DNA of 64,000 bases from the NCBI RefSeq assembly GCF_007858435.1, contig NZ_VIGW01000001.1, positions 186,001 through 250,000 of the forward strand. Direction: 5' to 3'. Below are positions 40,680 to 49,501 of this stretch, in pieces; within the stretch, counting starts at the first letter, position 1; each line of letters opens with the position of its first letter. This DNA comes from Tsukamurella asaccharolytica (lineage in GTDB: Bacteria > Actinomycetota > Actinomycetes > Mycobacteriales > Mycobacteriaceae). Below the pieces are notes generated by a model. That model had not been told where the DNA came from. It made no database searches and saw only the letters and a list, made by a program, of their open reading frames with translations. Position numbers and translations under genes: made by a program.

Positions 40680-41642
40680 TCAGGCCGCGGCGCTCCGCGT
40701 CCCCTCTGCCTCGGTGAGGTGTTTGGAGAGGAAGGCGACGGCCGTCTTGTACGCCGCCCAGGACTCCGGCGTGAGGCCCGCGGTCACGACGAAGGCGTGC
40801 ACCTGACCTTCGTAGACGTGCACCTCGTTCTCGACGCCCGCGCGATCGAGCGCGGCGTGCAGCTCCAACGAATCCAGCTCCAGCGCCTCGCGGCTCGCGA
40901 CGAACAGGATGCTCGGCGGGAAGTGACGCGCGGTGGCGTCGGTGGTCATGTCCTCGGGTCCGCGCAGCTCCTCCGGGCCCCGGCCCAGCACGGTGCGCAG
41001 CTGGCGGATCTTGGAGAGCGGGAGCATTGCGTCGTGCCGCGAGGTCCGGGGCAGCCCGGCGCTGATGTCCAGGAACGGGGAGAAGCCGGCGAAGGCCGTC
41101 GGCCCCTGGATGTCCGCCTCGGCGGCGTACTCGATCACCTTGGCGCACACGAAACCGCCGGCGGAGTCGCCCGCCACGAGGATCCGGTCGAAGTCGCCCC
41201 CCTCCAGCAGCTCGCGGTAGGCGGCGAAGCCATCGGCGACGGACGTCCCGACGCCGCCGTCCGGGTACTGCCGGTACTCGACGTTGTAGACGGGCACCCG
41301 CAGGCCGCGGGCCAGCAGCACCGCGATGCGGCGGTGCGTGTCGAGGTTGCCACCGATGAAGGCGCCGCCGTGGTAGTAGACGAGGGCTGCGCGCGGGTGC
41401 GGGTCGGCGTCACCGTCAGGGACGATGCGCTCGGTGGGAACGCCGCCGAGAGTGATCTTGTCCACCCTGACACCGCGCACCGACTGCGGCACACGGCTGA
41501 GGTAGGGTTCCGCGGCACGGAGGATCGGCAGGGTCCGATCGCTCATCGGAAAGGCGCGGAAGACGGTCTTCATCACGATCCGGACGAACCACAGCACGGT
41601 CAGGGCACGCACACTACGGCCCCGATGGACGATGACGGCCAT
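40680..41642 (-). CDS. HSL-type alpha/beta hydrolase (esterase/lipase)
   Basis: 320 residues. The oxyanion motif HGG in LVYYHGGAFIGGN and the nucleophile Ser in LVAGDSAGGFVCAK mark the hormone-sensitive-lipase family. The catalytic His lies in EGQVHAFVV. The acid residue is expected near LFVASREALELDSLELHAAL, where the usual Asp appears as Glu or is shifted, worth noting. A hydrophobic N-terminal helix (RALTVLWFVRIVMKTVF) may bind membrane. AAGGAG lies 8 nt before ATG 41642. A perfect palindrome at 41658-41671 lies just upstream and is likely its operator. Confidence 0.88.
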   Translation of the reverse strand: MAVIVHRGRSVRALTVLWFVRIVMKTVFRAFPMSDRTLPILRAAEPYLSRVPQSVRGVRVDKITLGGVPTERIVPDGDADPHPRAALVYYHGGAFIGGNLDTHRRIAVLLARGLRVPVYNVEYRQYPDGGVGTSVADGFAAYRELLEGGDFDRILVAGDSAGGFVCAKVIEYAAEADIQGPTAFAGFSPFLDISAGLPRTSRHDAMLPLSKIRQLRTVLGRGPEELRGPEDMTTDATARHFPPSILFVASREALELDSLELHAALDRAGVENEVHVYEGQVHAFVVTAGLTPESWAAYKTAVAFLSKHLTEAEGTRSAAA

Positions 41643-41657
41643 GTCGAGCACTCCTTG

Positions 41658-41671
41658 TTACTGGCCAGTAA
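41658..41671. promoter_or_regulatory. Perfect 14-bp palindrome TTACTGGCCAGTAA
   Basis: The palindrome begins 16 bp before the start codon of the HSL-type hydrolase and 123 bp before the synthetase gene. Size and symmetry fit a TetR-family operator. No regulator gene lies beside it. Confidence 0.6.
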
Positions 41672-41793
41672 TCTCTGCCTCCAGCCTAGCCCTGCCAGTC
41701 GGTGCTGCGGTGGTTCTGTGACCTGACACAATCAACGCGAAGTTCTGTGTGCTCTGTCGTGCCCGTCTGCATAACCGGAGGAAGTCGGCCACC

Positions 41794-44700
41794 GTGGTCC
41801 CGAACGAGATCCCACCGCAGTATCTGCTGTCCGCCTCGGCACCCGAGCCGCGGACCCTGATCGACATCCTCAAGGCCACCGTCGACGCCTACCCCGAGGT
41901 ACCAGCGATCGACGACGGTGACGTCGTGCTCACCTACTCCGAGCTGTGGGAGGAGGTGCTCGAGGGCGCCGATTTCCTGGGCCGGAGCGGGGTACAGGCC
42001 GGCGACCGCGTCGGCATCCGCATGCCGTCGGGACACCGGTCGCTGTACGTGGCGATCCTCTCCACCCTCGCCGCGGGCGCCGCGTACGTGCCCGTCGATG
42101 CGGACGATCCGCAGGAGCGCGCCGACCTCGTCTTCGGCGAGGCGCACGCCGCCGCGATCTTCACCGGCGACGGGCTGTGGCGCGCACCGTCGACCAAGGA
42201 GCGGGCGGCCGCGATCGAGGCCGGCACCGTCGAGCCCGGTCACCGGCTGCCCGTGCCCTATGACGACTCCTGGATCATCTTCACCTCCGGCTCCACGGGC
42301 ACCCCGAAGGGCGTGGCCGTCACGAACCGCAACGCGGCGGCCTTCGTCGACGCGGAGGCGCGCCTGTTCCTGCAGGACGAGCCGCTGCGCCCCGGTGACC
42401 GCGTGCTCGCGGGCCTGTCCGTCGCTTTCGACGCCTCCTGCGAGGAGATGTGGCTCGCGTGGCGCCACGGCGCCTGCCTCGTGCCCGCGCCGCGCTCCTT
42501 GGTGCGGTCCGGCATGGACCTCGGGCCCTGGCTGGTCTCCCGCGACATCTCCGTGGTGTCGACGGTGCCGACCCTCGCGGCCATGTGGCCCGCCGAGGCC
42601 CTGGAAGCGGTGCGCCTGCTCATCTTCGGTGGCGAGGCCTGCCCGCCGGAGCTGGCACAGCGGCTCGCCGTCGACGGCCGCGAAGTGTGGAACACCTACG
42701 GCCCCACCGAGGCCACCGTCGTCGCGTGCGCCGCGCCCCTCGACGGCACCGGGCCGGTGCGGATCGGCCTGCCGCTCCAGGGCTGGGACCTCGCGGTCGT
42801 AGACCCCGCCACCTCGCTGCCCGTCGCGGTCGGCCAGTCCGGCGAGCTGGTGATCGGCGGCGTGGGCCTGGCGCGCTACCTCGACCCGGCCAAGGACGCC
42901 GAGAAGTACGCGCCGATGGAGACCCTCGGGTGGGAGCGCGCCTATCGCTCGGGCGACCTGGTGCGCCTGGAACTCGAAGGCCTGCTGTTCGAGGGCCGCG
43001 CCGACGACCAGGTCAAGGTCGGTGGGCGCCGGATCGAACTCGGCGAGGTGGACAACGCGCTGCAGAACCTGCCCGGCGTCTCCGCCGCGGCCGCGGCGGT
43101 GCGGAAGAACTCGGCGGGCACGTCGATGCTGGTCGGCTATCTCGCCTCGACGGACCCCGACTTCGACCTCAAGGCCGCCCGCGAGACGCTCGCCGAGCAG
43201 CTACCGGCCGCCCTGGTCCCGCGCCTCGCGCTGATGGACGAGCTGCCCACGCGCACCTCCGGCAAGGTCGACCGCAACGCGCTGCCGTGGCCCCTGCCCG
43301 GGGCCGACGAGGCCGACACCGGCGATCTCGCAGGCACCGCCGCGTGGGTCGCAGAGCGCTGGTCGGGCATCCTCGGCGCCTCGATCACCAGCGAGGACGC
43401 CGACTTCTTCGCCGAGGGCGGCGGCTCGCTCAGCGCGGCCCAGCTCGTGACCGCGCTCCGCGAGCAGTACCCGTCGGTCACCGTCGCCGACCTGTACGAC
43501 CACCCCCGGCTCGGCTCGCTCGCCGCGCATCTGGACTCGCTGCGGCCCGCCGAGGTCGCCGAACCGCGGGAGGTACGGCCCACGCCGCGGTCGACGGGGG
43601 TCGCGCAGATCCTGCTCTCCGTGCCGCTCACCACGCTCACCGGCATGCAGTGGCTCACGTGGGCGGCGATCGCCAACAACGTCTTCGCGTGGGCCACCGG
43701 CTCGACAGTCCTGCCCACGCTCGACTGGTGGATCGTGCTCGCGCTGTTCTTGGTCTTCATCACGCCGATCGGGCGCATGGCGTTGTCGGTGATCGCGTGC
43801 CGCCTGTTGCTGGGCGGGCTGAAGCCGGGTGTCTACCGCCGCGGCGGCCCGGAGCACCTGCGACTCTGGATCGCCGAGCGGTTCACCGCCGCGTCCGGCG
43901 CCGAGAACCTCTCCGGCGCTCCGTGGATGATCTACTACGCCCGCGCCCTGGGCGCCACGATCGGGCGCGGCGTCGACCTGCACGCGCTGCCGCCCGTCAC
44001 GGGCATGCTCGAACTGGGCGATCACGCCTCCGTGGAGCCCGAGGTCGACCTCGCCGGGCACTACCTCGACGGCGACGAGCTGCACATCGGCGCGATCAGC
44101 ATCGGCGAGGAGGCCTCGATCGGGGCACGGTCCACGCTGCTGCCCGGCGCGAAGGTGGGCCGTCGAGCCGAGATCGGCCCCGGCTCAGCGGTCTTCGGCA
44201 AGGTCAAGGCGAAGCAGCACTGGGCCGGCTCCCCGGCGGAGAAGATCGGCAAGGCCGAGCACCCGTGGCCCGCCGATCGCCCGCCGCGCAAGCCCTACTG
44301 GGTGTGGATCTACGGCGTCAGCTCGGTGCTCCTCGCGGGCCTGCCGATGGTGGCCATCGCCGCCGGTCTCGTCCTGCTCCCCTGGATCGTGCGCGACGAC
44401 ACGAACCTCAAGGAAATGGCGCTGCACGCCCTGCCGGCGCTGCCGATCGCCGTCATCGTCTCGCTCACGGTGTACGCGCTGCTCACGCTCATCGCGGTCC
44501 GATTGCTCGCGATCGGCCTCACGCCCGGCTATCACGCGGTCCGCAGCCGCGTCGGCTGGCAGGTGTGGGCCACCGAGCGGCTGATGGACGCCGCGCGCAC
44601 CTTCCTGTTCCCGCTGTACGCCTCGCTCCTGACGCCGATCTGGTTCCGGATGCTGGGCACAAAGGTGGGCAAGGACGCCGAGATCTCCACCGCGATGGTC

Positions 44701-45702
44701 ATCCCGAAGTTCACGACGATCGGCGAGGGCTCCTTCCTCGCCGACGACACGATGGTCGGCAGCTACGAACTCGGCGGCGGCTGGATGCGCATCGACGAGG
44801 CGAAGATCGGCAAGCGTGCCTTCCTCGGCAACTCGGGGATGACGGGGCCGGGCCGCCGCGTCCCGAAGGACGGCCTGGTGGCCGTGCTGAGCGCGACCCC
44901 GTCGAAGGCGAAGAGCGGTAGCTCCTGGCTCGGCTCTCCCCCGGTCCGCCTGCGCCGCACCGCCGGCAACACGGATTCGACGTTCACGTACAACCCGTCG
45001 TTCGCCCTGCGCGTGGCGCGCGGCGCCGTCGAGACGGCACGCCTGTTGGCGGTCTTCGTCAGCTTCGGGCTGGGCCTGGCGACCCTGGTCGCGCTGAACT
45101 ACTTCGTGATCAACGTGGGCTGGTGGCTGGCGGCGCTACTGTCGGGCGTCACCCTGCTCGTCGCGGGCGCGATCGCCTGCTGCGTCGCCGCCGCCGCGAA
45201 GTGGCTCGTCGTCGGGCGGATCGGGCGCGAGGAGCATCCGCTGTGGTCGTCGTTCGTCTGGCGGAACGAGCTCTCGGACGCCTTCGTCGAGTGCGTCGCC
45301 GCGCCGTGGTTCGCGCACGCCGCCACGGGAACCCCGATCCTCAACCTCTGGCTGCGGATGTTGGGCGCCAAGATCGGCCGCGGTGTCTGGTGCGAGACCT
45401 ACTGGCTGCCCGAGGCCGATCTGGTGACCCTCGGCGACGCCGCCACCGTCTCGCGCGGCTGCGTCGTCCAGACGCACCTGTTCCACGACCGGATCATGGC
45501 GATGGACACCGTGGTGCTCGGCAAGGGCGCCACCCTGGGCCCGCACTGCGTCGCACTCCCCGCCTCGTCCGTGGGCGACGGCGCCACCGTCGGCCCGGCG
45601 TCGCTCGTGATGCGCGGCGATTCGGTGCCCGCCAACACCAAGTGGCAGGGCAACCCCATCTCTCCGTGGATCTTCAACCAGGGCAAGCGCAAGCGCGACT
45701 GA
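41794..45702 (+). CDS. Pls/PosA-type NRPS-like homopolymer synthetase
   Basis: 1302 residues, close to epsilon-poly-lysine synthetase in size and layout. Adenylation domain (about 20-500): IIFTSGSTGTPKGVAV, FDASCEEMWLAW, NTYGPTEATVV, GDLVRLELEGLLFEGRADDQ, TSGKVDRNAL. Carrier domain with phosphopantetheine Ser545 in DFFAEGGGSLSAAQL. Then a membrane region with about six helices interleaved with three tandem left-handed-helix (acyltransferase-like) domains, seen in the repeats ATIGRGVDLHALPPVT, GTKVGKDAEISTAMVIPKFT and GAKIGRGVWCETYWLPEADL. No condensation or thioesterase domain. Specificity positions read from motif anchors are D-A-E-S-I-G-T-V-V-K; the acidic residue at 239 suits a basic amino acid. 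GTG 41794 with CGGAGGAAG upstream. Confidence 0.9.
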   Translation: MVPNEIPPQYLLSASAPEPRTLIDILKATVDAYPEVPAIDDGDVVLTYSELWEEVLEGADFLGRSGVQAGDRVGIRMPSGHRSLYVAILSTLAAGAAYVPVDADDPQERADLVFGEAHAAAIFTGDGLWRAPSTKERAAAIEAGTVEPGHRLPVPYDDSWIIFTSGSTGTPKGVAVTNRNAAAFVDAEARLFLQDEPLRPGDRVLAGLSVAFDASCEEMWLAWRHGACLVPAPRSLVRSGMDLGPWLVSRDISVVSTVPTLAAMWPAEALEAVRLLIFGGEACPPELAQRLAVDGREVWNTYGPTEATVVACAAPLDGTGPVRIGLPLQGWDLAVVDPATSLPVAVGQSGELVIGGVGLARYLDPAKDAEKYAPMETLGWERAYRSGDLVRLELEGLLFEGRADDQVKVGGRRIELGEVDNALQNLPGVSAAAAAVRKNSAGTSMLVGYLASTDPDFDLKAARETLAEQLPAALVPRLALMDELPTRTSGKVDRNALPWPLPGADEADTGDLAGTAAWVAERWSGILGASITSEDADFFAEGGGSLSAAQLVTALREQYPSVTVADLYDHPRLGSLAAHLDSLRPAEVAEPREVRPTPRSTGVAQILLSVPLTTLTGMQWLTWAAIANNVFAWATGSTVLPTLDWWIVLALFLVFITPIGRMALSVIACRLLLGGLKPGVYRRGGPEHLRLWIAERFTAASGAENLSGAPWMIYYARALGATIGRGVDLHALPPVTGMLELGDHASVEPEVDLAGHYLDGDELHIGAISIGEEASIGARSTLLPGAKVGRRAEIGPGSAVFGKVKAKQHWAGSPAEKIGKAEHPWPADRPPRKPYWVWIYGVSSVLLAGLPMVAIAAGLVLLPWIVRDDTNLKEMALHALPALPIAVIVSLTVYALLTLIAVRLLAIGLTPGYHAVRSRVGWQVWATERLMDAARTFLFPLYASLLTPIWFRMLGTKVGKDAEISTAMVIPKFTTIGEGSFLADDTMVGSYELGGGWMRIDEAKIGKRAFLGNSGMTGPGRRVPKDGLVAVLSATPSKAKSGSSWLGSPPVRLRRTAGNTDSTFTYNPSFALRVARGAVETARLLAVFVSFGLGLATLVALNYFVINVGWWLAALLSGVTLLVAGAIACCVAAAAKWLVVGRIGREEHPLWSSFVWRNELSDAFVECVAAPWFAHAATGTPILNLWLRMLGAKIGRGVWCETYWLPEADLVTLGDAATVSRGCVVQTHLFHDRIMAMDTVVLGKGATLGPHCVALPASSVGDGATVGPASLVMRGDSVPANTKWQGNPISPWIFNQGKRKRD

Positions 45703-45757
45703 CTCGACGGCACCGGCCACGACGGTCGGAACGGACATCCCCGACGAAAGGCCTCCC

Positions 45758-46234
45758 GTGAGCGACGGGCTCGAGATCACCCCGTTCCAACCGAGCGATG
45801 TGGCGGAACTGCTCGTCCTGCAGCGGTGCTGCTGGGTGCAGGAGGCCCTCGCGAACGACAGCCTCGCGATCCCGCCCCTGACCGAGACCCACGACGACAT
45901 CCTGCAGTGGGCGTCGCAGTGGGCGACCTTCGTCATGCGGCTCGACGGTCGGCTGATCGGTGCTGTTCGCGGCCGGGCCGAGCAGGATCACCGGTGGCAC
46001 ATCGGGCGGGTCATGGTGGCGCCGGACCTCGCGGGACGCGGCCTCGGCACCGAGCTGATCGCCCTCATGGAGTCCCTCGCACCGCGGGAAACCGAGGAGT
46101 TCATCATGTTCACCGGGGCCGGCAGCGAACGCAACATCCGGACATACGAACGCGCCGGGTACGTGGCCTCCGATCCCGAGCCCGCGCCGCACGGCGGTGT
46201 CGCGACGGTGACCCTGCGCAAGCCGGTAAGGTAA
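45758..46234 (+). CDS. GNAT N-acetyltransferase
   Basis: 158 residues. Acetyl-CoA-binding motif VMVAPDLAGRGLGTELIALM (V-x-P-x-x-x-G-x-G-x-G type) and the C-terminal NIRTYERAGYVASD, typical of GNAT strands 6-7; no membrane or extra domain. GTG 45758 has GAAAGG about 8 nt upstream. It lies 55 nt after the synthetase and 33 nt before the metallopeptidase, same strand, so cotranscription is likely. It could acetylate the cationic product or its monomer (inference). Confidence 0.85.
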   Translation: MSDGLEITPFQPSDVAELLVLQRCCWVQEALANDSLAIPPLTETHDDILQWASQWATFVMRLDGRLIGAVRGRAEQDHRWHIGRVMVAPDLAGRGLGTELIALMESLAPRETEEFIMFTGAGSERNIRTYERAGYVASDPEPAPHGGVATVTLRKPVR

Positions 46235-46267
46235 TCCCCCGACCCCGAGCGAGAAGGAAGTGGATCA

Positions 46268-47635
46268 GTGGTGCGCAAGTCGGCCAGGCCGAAGCTCGTC
46301 GCAGCACTGAATCCGCAGCACGCCCGCGCAATGGATCCGTACATCCCCGGTCACGGCAACCCCGGCTACCGGGTCTCGAGGTACGACCTCGACCTCAACT
46401 ACAAGGTCGAGAGCAATCGCCTCGACGGCAAGGCCGAAATCACGGCGACGGCGAGCGAGCCGCTCAAGCGGTTCGCGGTCGACCTCTCCGTCGCGTTGAC
46501 CGCGTCCAAGATCACGATCAACGGCCGCCGCCCCCAGCGCTACTCCCACCGCGGCGGCAAGCTGGAACTCACCCTCGCCGCCGAAATTCCCGCCGGCGCG
46601 GCGATGACGATCTCCATCCGGTACGCGGGCACGCCGAAGCCGATCCGTTCGACGTGGGGCGAGGTGGGCTGGGAGGAACTCTCCGAGGGCGTCATCGTCG
46701 CCTCGCAGCCGAGCGGCGCACCGTCGTGGTTCCCGTGCGACGACCATCCCGCCTCCAAGGCCTCGTACCGGATCGCGATCACCACCGACTCGCCGTACCG
46801 GGTGGTCTCGAACGGCCGACTCGTCTCCCGCAAGGCCTCGGCGGCGCACACCACCTGGGTCTACGAGCAGACCGCCCCGATGGCCTCGTACCTCGCCACG
46901 ATCCAGATCGGCCGCTACGACCTGCTCAAGGTCGCGGAGAAGCCCGTGCCCATCAGGGCCGCCGTCCCCACGCGGCTGGCCTCCGACTTCCAGCGCAGCT
47001 TCGGCAATCAGGAACGCATCATGCGCGCCTTCACCCGCTGGTTCGGTCCGTACCCGTTCCCCGAATACACCGTGGTCGTCACCGACGACACCCTGGAGAT
47101 CCCCGTCGAGGCGCAGACCGTGTCGATCTTCGGTGCCAACCACTGCGACGGCACCCGGCACGCCGAGCGCCTCGTCGCGCACGAGCTGGCGCACCAGTGG
47201 TTCGGCAACTCCCTGACGCTGAGCCGGTGGAAGGACATCTGGCTGCACGAGGGCTTCGCCTGCTACTCCGAGTGGATGTGGGCGCAGGAGTGCGGCCAGG
47301 CGACCACCCAGCAGATGGCGTCGCGCTACTACGCCAAGCTCGCGTCCTCGGCGACCGACATCGTGGTGGGCGATCCGGGCCCGGCCCTGATGTTCGACGA
47401 CCGCGTCTACAAGCGCGGGGCGCTCACGGTGCACGCGGTGCGGGTGGCGCTCGGCGATCCGGCCTTCTTCGCGATGCTCCACGAGTGGACGTCCGAGTTC
47501 GTGCACCAGTCCGTCTCGACCGACGACTTCGTGACCCTCGTCGCGAAGCACAGCCCGGAGCCGCTGCGCGATCTGTGGCGCGCGTGGCTCTACGAAACCG
47601 CGCTGCCGCCGCTCCCGGTGCTCACCGCTCTCTGA
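46268..47635 (+). CDS. M1-family zinc metallopeptidase
   Basis: 455 residues, shorter than the 850-residue PepN type because the C-terminal helical domain is absent. Zinc site VAHELAHQWFGNSLT with the third ligand Glu in WLHEGFACYSEW, 18 residues later. The exopeptidase GAMEN position appears as IPVEAQTVSIFG, keeping the Glu. Catalytic Tyr region: YKRGALTVHAVR. No signal peptide is visible. The context next to a Pls-type synthetase suggests a product-degrading enzyme; general aminopeptidase activity is the alternative. GTG start after GAGAAGGAAG. Confidence 0.9.
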   Translation: MVRKSARPKLVAALNPQHARAMDPYIPGHGNPGYRVSRYDLDLNYKVESNRLDGKAEITATASEPLKRFAVDLSVALTASKITINGRRPQRYSHRGGKLELTLAAEIPAGAAMTISIRYAGTPKPIRSTWGEVGWEELSEGVIVASQPSGAPSWFPCDDHPASKASYRIAITTDSPYRVVSNGRLVSRKASAAHTTWVYEQTAPMASYLATIQIGRYDLLKVAEKPVPIRAAVPTRLASDFQRSFGNQERIMRAFTRWFGPYPFPEYTVVVTDDTLEIPVEAQTVSIFGANHCDGTRHAERLVAHELAHQWFGNSLTLSRWKDIWLHEGFACYSEWMWAQECGQATTQQMASRYYAKLASSATDIVVGDPGPALMFDDRVYKRGALTVHAVRVALGDPAFFAMLHEWTSEFVHQSVSTDDFVTLVAKHSPEPLRDLWRAWLYETALPPLPVLTAL

Positions 47636-47759
47636 CGCGATCCGGCCCGTCCGCGGTAGGAACGGCGGAAACTCATTGTGGGGACGATGTCGAAACGGGG
47701 TCGTCCCGTTCGACGCCTGTACGAGACACGCTCACACCACAGAAGAAGGACTGATCGAT

Positions 47760-48143
47760 ATGCCTCGTTTCATGGGATTCGTACGGATGGCCGAGGGACC
47801 CGAGGTCGGCGCGCCGCCCAAGGCGCTCTTCGACGCGATGGACGTCTACGTCGGCGAGCAGGCCGCGAAGGGCCACTTCCTCGACGGCGGCGGCCTCTAC
47901 GGCTCGGAGGACGCCATCAACTTCGTCGTCCGCAAGGGCGAGATCACCCGGGTCGACGGGCCGTACGCCGAGTCGAAGGAGATCGTGGGCGGCTGGTCGC
48001 TGCTGCAGTACGACACCGTCGAGGAGGCGATCGCCGCGTCGGAGGAGTTCGCGCAGCTGCACGCCACCCATTGGCCCGAGCTGAACATGGTCTCGACGCT
48101 GCGGCAGATCGCCGACGAGCCGCCCACTCCGGCGGACGACTGA
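47760..48143 (+). CDS. DGPF/YCII-domain protein
   Basis: 127 residues with the DGPF motif in modified form (RVDGPYAESKEIVGGWSLLQ) and the YCII-like alpha-beta fold: MPRFMGFVRMAEGPEVG, HFLDGGGLYGSEDAINFVVR, ATHWPELNMVSTLRQI. AGAAGGA lies before the ATG. It ends 34 nt before an ECF sigma factor gene of the group that is found with DGPF proteins. The biochemical role is unknown; the pair is thought to be a regulatory or stress unit. Confidence 0.88.
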   Translation: MPRFMGFVRMAEGPEVGAPPKALFDAMDVYVGEQAAKGHFLDGGGLYGSEDAINFVVRKGEITRVDGPYAESKEIVGGWSLLQYDTVEEAIAASEEFAQLHATHWPELNMVSTLRQIADEPPTPADD

Positions 48144-48177
48144 CGCGCGGGCGGTGGTCCCGCCTACGCTGGTCGAC

Positions 48178-49440
48178 GTGCCAGCCGGGACCACCGCCGA
48201 AGCGATCACCGCCACCTGGCGGGCCGAATCCACGCGCCTCGTCGGCGCGCTCACCCGTATGACCCGCAGCATCCAGCTCGCGGAGGACCTCGCGCAGGAC
48301 GCGCTTCTCGCCGCACTGGAGCAGTGGCCGCAGACGGGTGTCCCGAACAATCCGGCCGCGTGGCTCATGACCACCGCGAAGCGCCGCGGCGTCGACGCGA
48401 TCCGCCGCGCCGAGACCCTGCGCCGCAAGACCGAGGAGATCGGTCGCGGCCTGCGGGAGGACGACGGTATGCCCGAACTCGACGCGCAGGTCGACTTCAT
48501 CTTCGACGACGCGCTGCGCCTAATCTTCCTGTCCTGCCACCCCGCGCTCACGCCCGAGTCGCGGGCGGCCCTCACCCTCCGCGTCGTCGGCGGACTCTCC
48601 ACGGCCGAGATCGCCCGCGGTTTCCTGGTCCCGGAGAAGACGATGGGCCAACGCATCTCCCGCGCGAAGAAGACGCTCACCACCGCTCGCGCCGAGTTCG
48701 AGCTGCCCGTCGGCGACGACCGCACGCGCCGCCTCGACGACGTGATGGCCGTCATCTACCTGATCTTCACCGAGGGCTACTCCGCCGCCGCGGGCGAGGA
48801 CTGGATGCGCCCCGACCTCGCCCGCGAGGGCATCCGGCTGGCCCGGATGCTCGCCGACCTCGCGCCCGACGAGCCCGAGACCCACGGCCTGCAGGCGCTG
48901 GTCGAGCTGCAGGGCTCCCGGATCGACGCCCGCACGGACTCCGCCGGCGCGCCCGTACTCCTCGACGATCAGGCCCGGGACCGTTGGGACCGGCTCCTCA
49001 TCCGACGGGGCGTGACCGCGCTCCACCGGGCCGAGGAACTCGCCGCCCGCGGGATCCCTGTGGGCCGGTACTACCTGCAGGCAGCGATAGCCGCGCAGCA
49101 CGCGTGCGCTGCGACGTCCACCGACACGGACTGGCCCCGCATCGCCCGCCTCTACGACGCGCTGGCCAAGGCGGCGCCCGGCCCGGTCGTCGAGGTCAAT
49201 CGTGCTGTCGCGCACGGGCGGGCGTTCGGTCCCGACGCGGGCCTGACGGTGCTCGACGCCGTCGGTCCGGCCGCACTCGGCGACGCACCGCTCGTGCCCA
49301 GCGTCCGCGGTGATCTCCTGGAGCGGGCGGGACGCCGCGCCGAGGCCGCCGCGCAGTTCGACGAGGCGGCGCAGCGCACCCGCAACGAAGCGGAGCGCAC
49401 CCTCCTGCAGGGACGTGCCGCGGCGAACCGCACCGAGTGA
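48178..49440 (+). CDS. ECF42-type RNA polymerase sigma factor with C-terminal TPR region
   Basis: 420 residues. Sigma2 region: LVGALTRMTRSIQLAEDLAQ, AWLMTTAKRRGVDAIRRAE. Sigma4 region: LTPESRAALTLRVVGGLSTA, then FLVPEKTMGQRISRAKKTL. A long C-terminal extension (about 190-420) with the conserved IYLIFTEGYSAAAGEDWMRP and repeats such as VNRAVAHGRAFGPDAGL is typical of ECF42, which lacks an anti-sigma factor and uses this domain for control. GTG 48178 lies 7 nt after TACGCT (48165-48170); the frame also allows GTG 48154. Partner gene upstream is DGPF. Confidence 0.92.
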   Translation: MPAGTTAEAITATWRAESTRLVGALTRMTRSIQLAEDLAQDALLAALEQWPQTGVPNNPAAWLMTTAKRRGVDAIRRAETLRRKTEEIGRGLREDDGMPELDAQVDFIFDDALRLIFLSCHPALTPESRAALTLRVVGGLSTAEIARGFLVPEKTMGQRISRAKKTLTTARAEFELPVGDDRTRRLDDVMAVIYLIFTEGYSAAAGEDWMRPDLAREGIRLARMLADLAPDEPETHGLQALVELQGSRIDARTDSAGAPVLLDDQARDRWDRLLIRRGVTALHRAEELAARGIPVGRYYLQAAIAAQHACAATSTDTDWPRIARLYDALAKAAPGPVVEVNRAVAHGRAFGPDAGLTVLDAVGPAALGDAPLVPSVRGDLLERAGRRAEAAAQFDEAAQRTRNEAERTLLQGRAAANRTE

Positions 49441-49501
49441 ACACCGCTCGGGCCCGACACGCCGCGAGAGTGGCTCGCCCGCCGTCAGACGTGTCGAACC
49501 G

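Noticed and set aside
49455-49496. Inverted repeat CGACACG/CGTGTCG between the ECF sigma gene and rmlC
   Set aside because: Seven-base arms with a 28-nt loop are weak in GC-rich DNA, so a terminator call is not supported.
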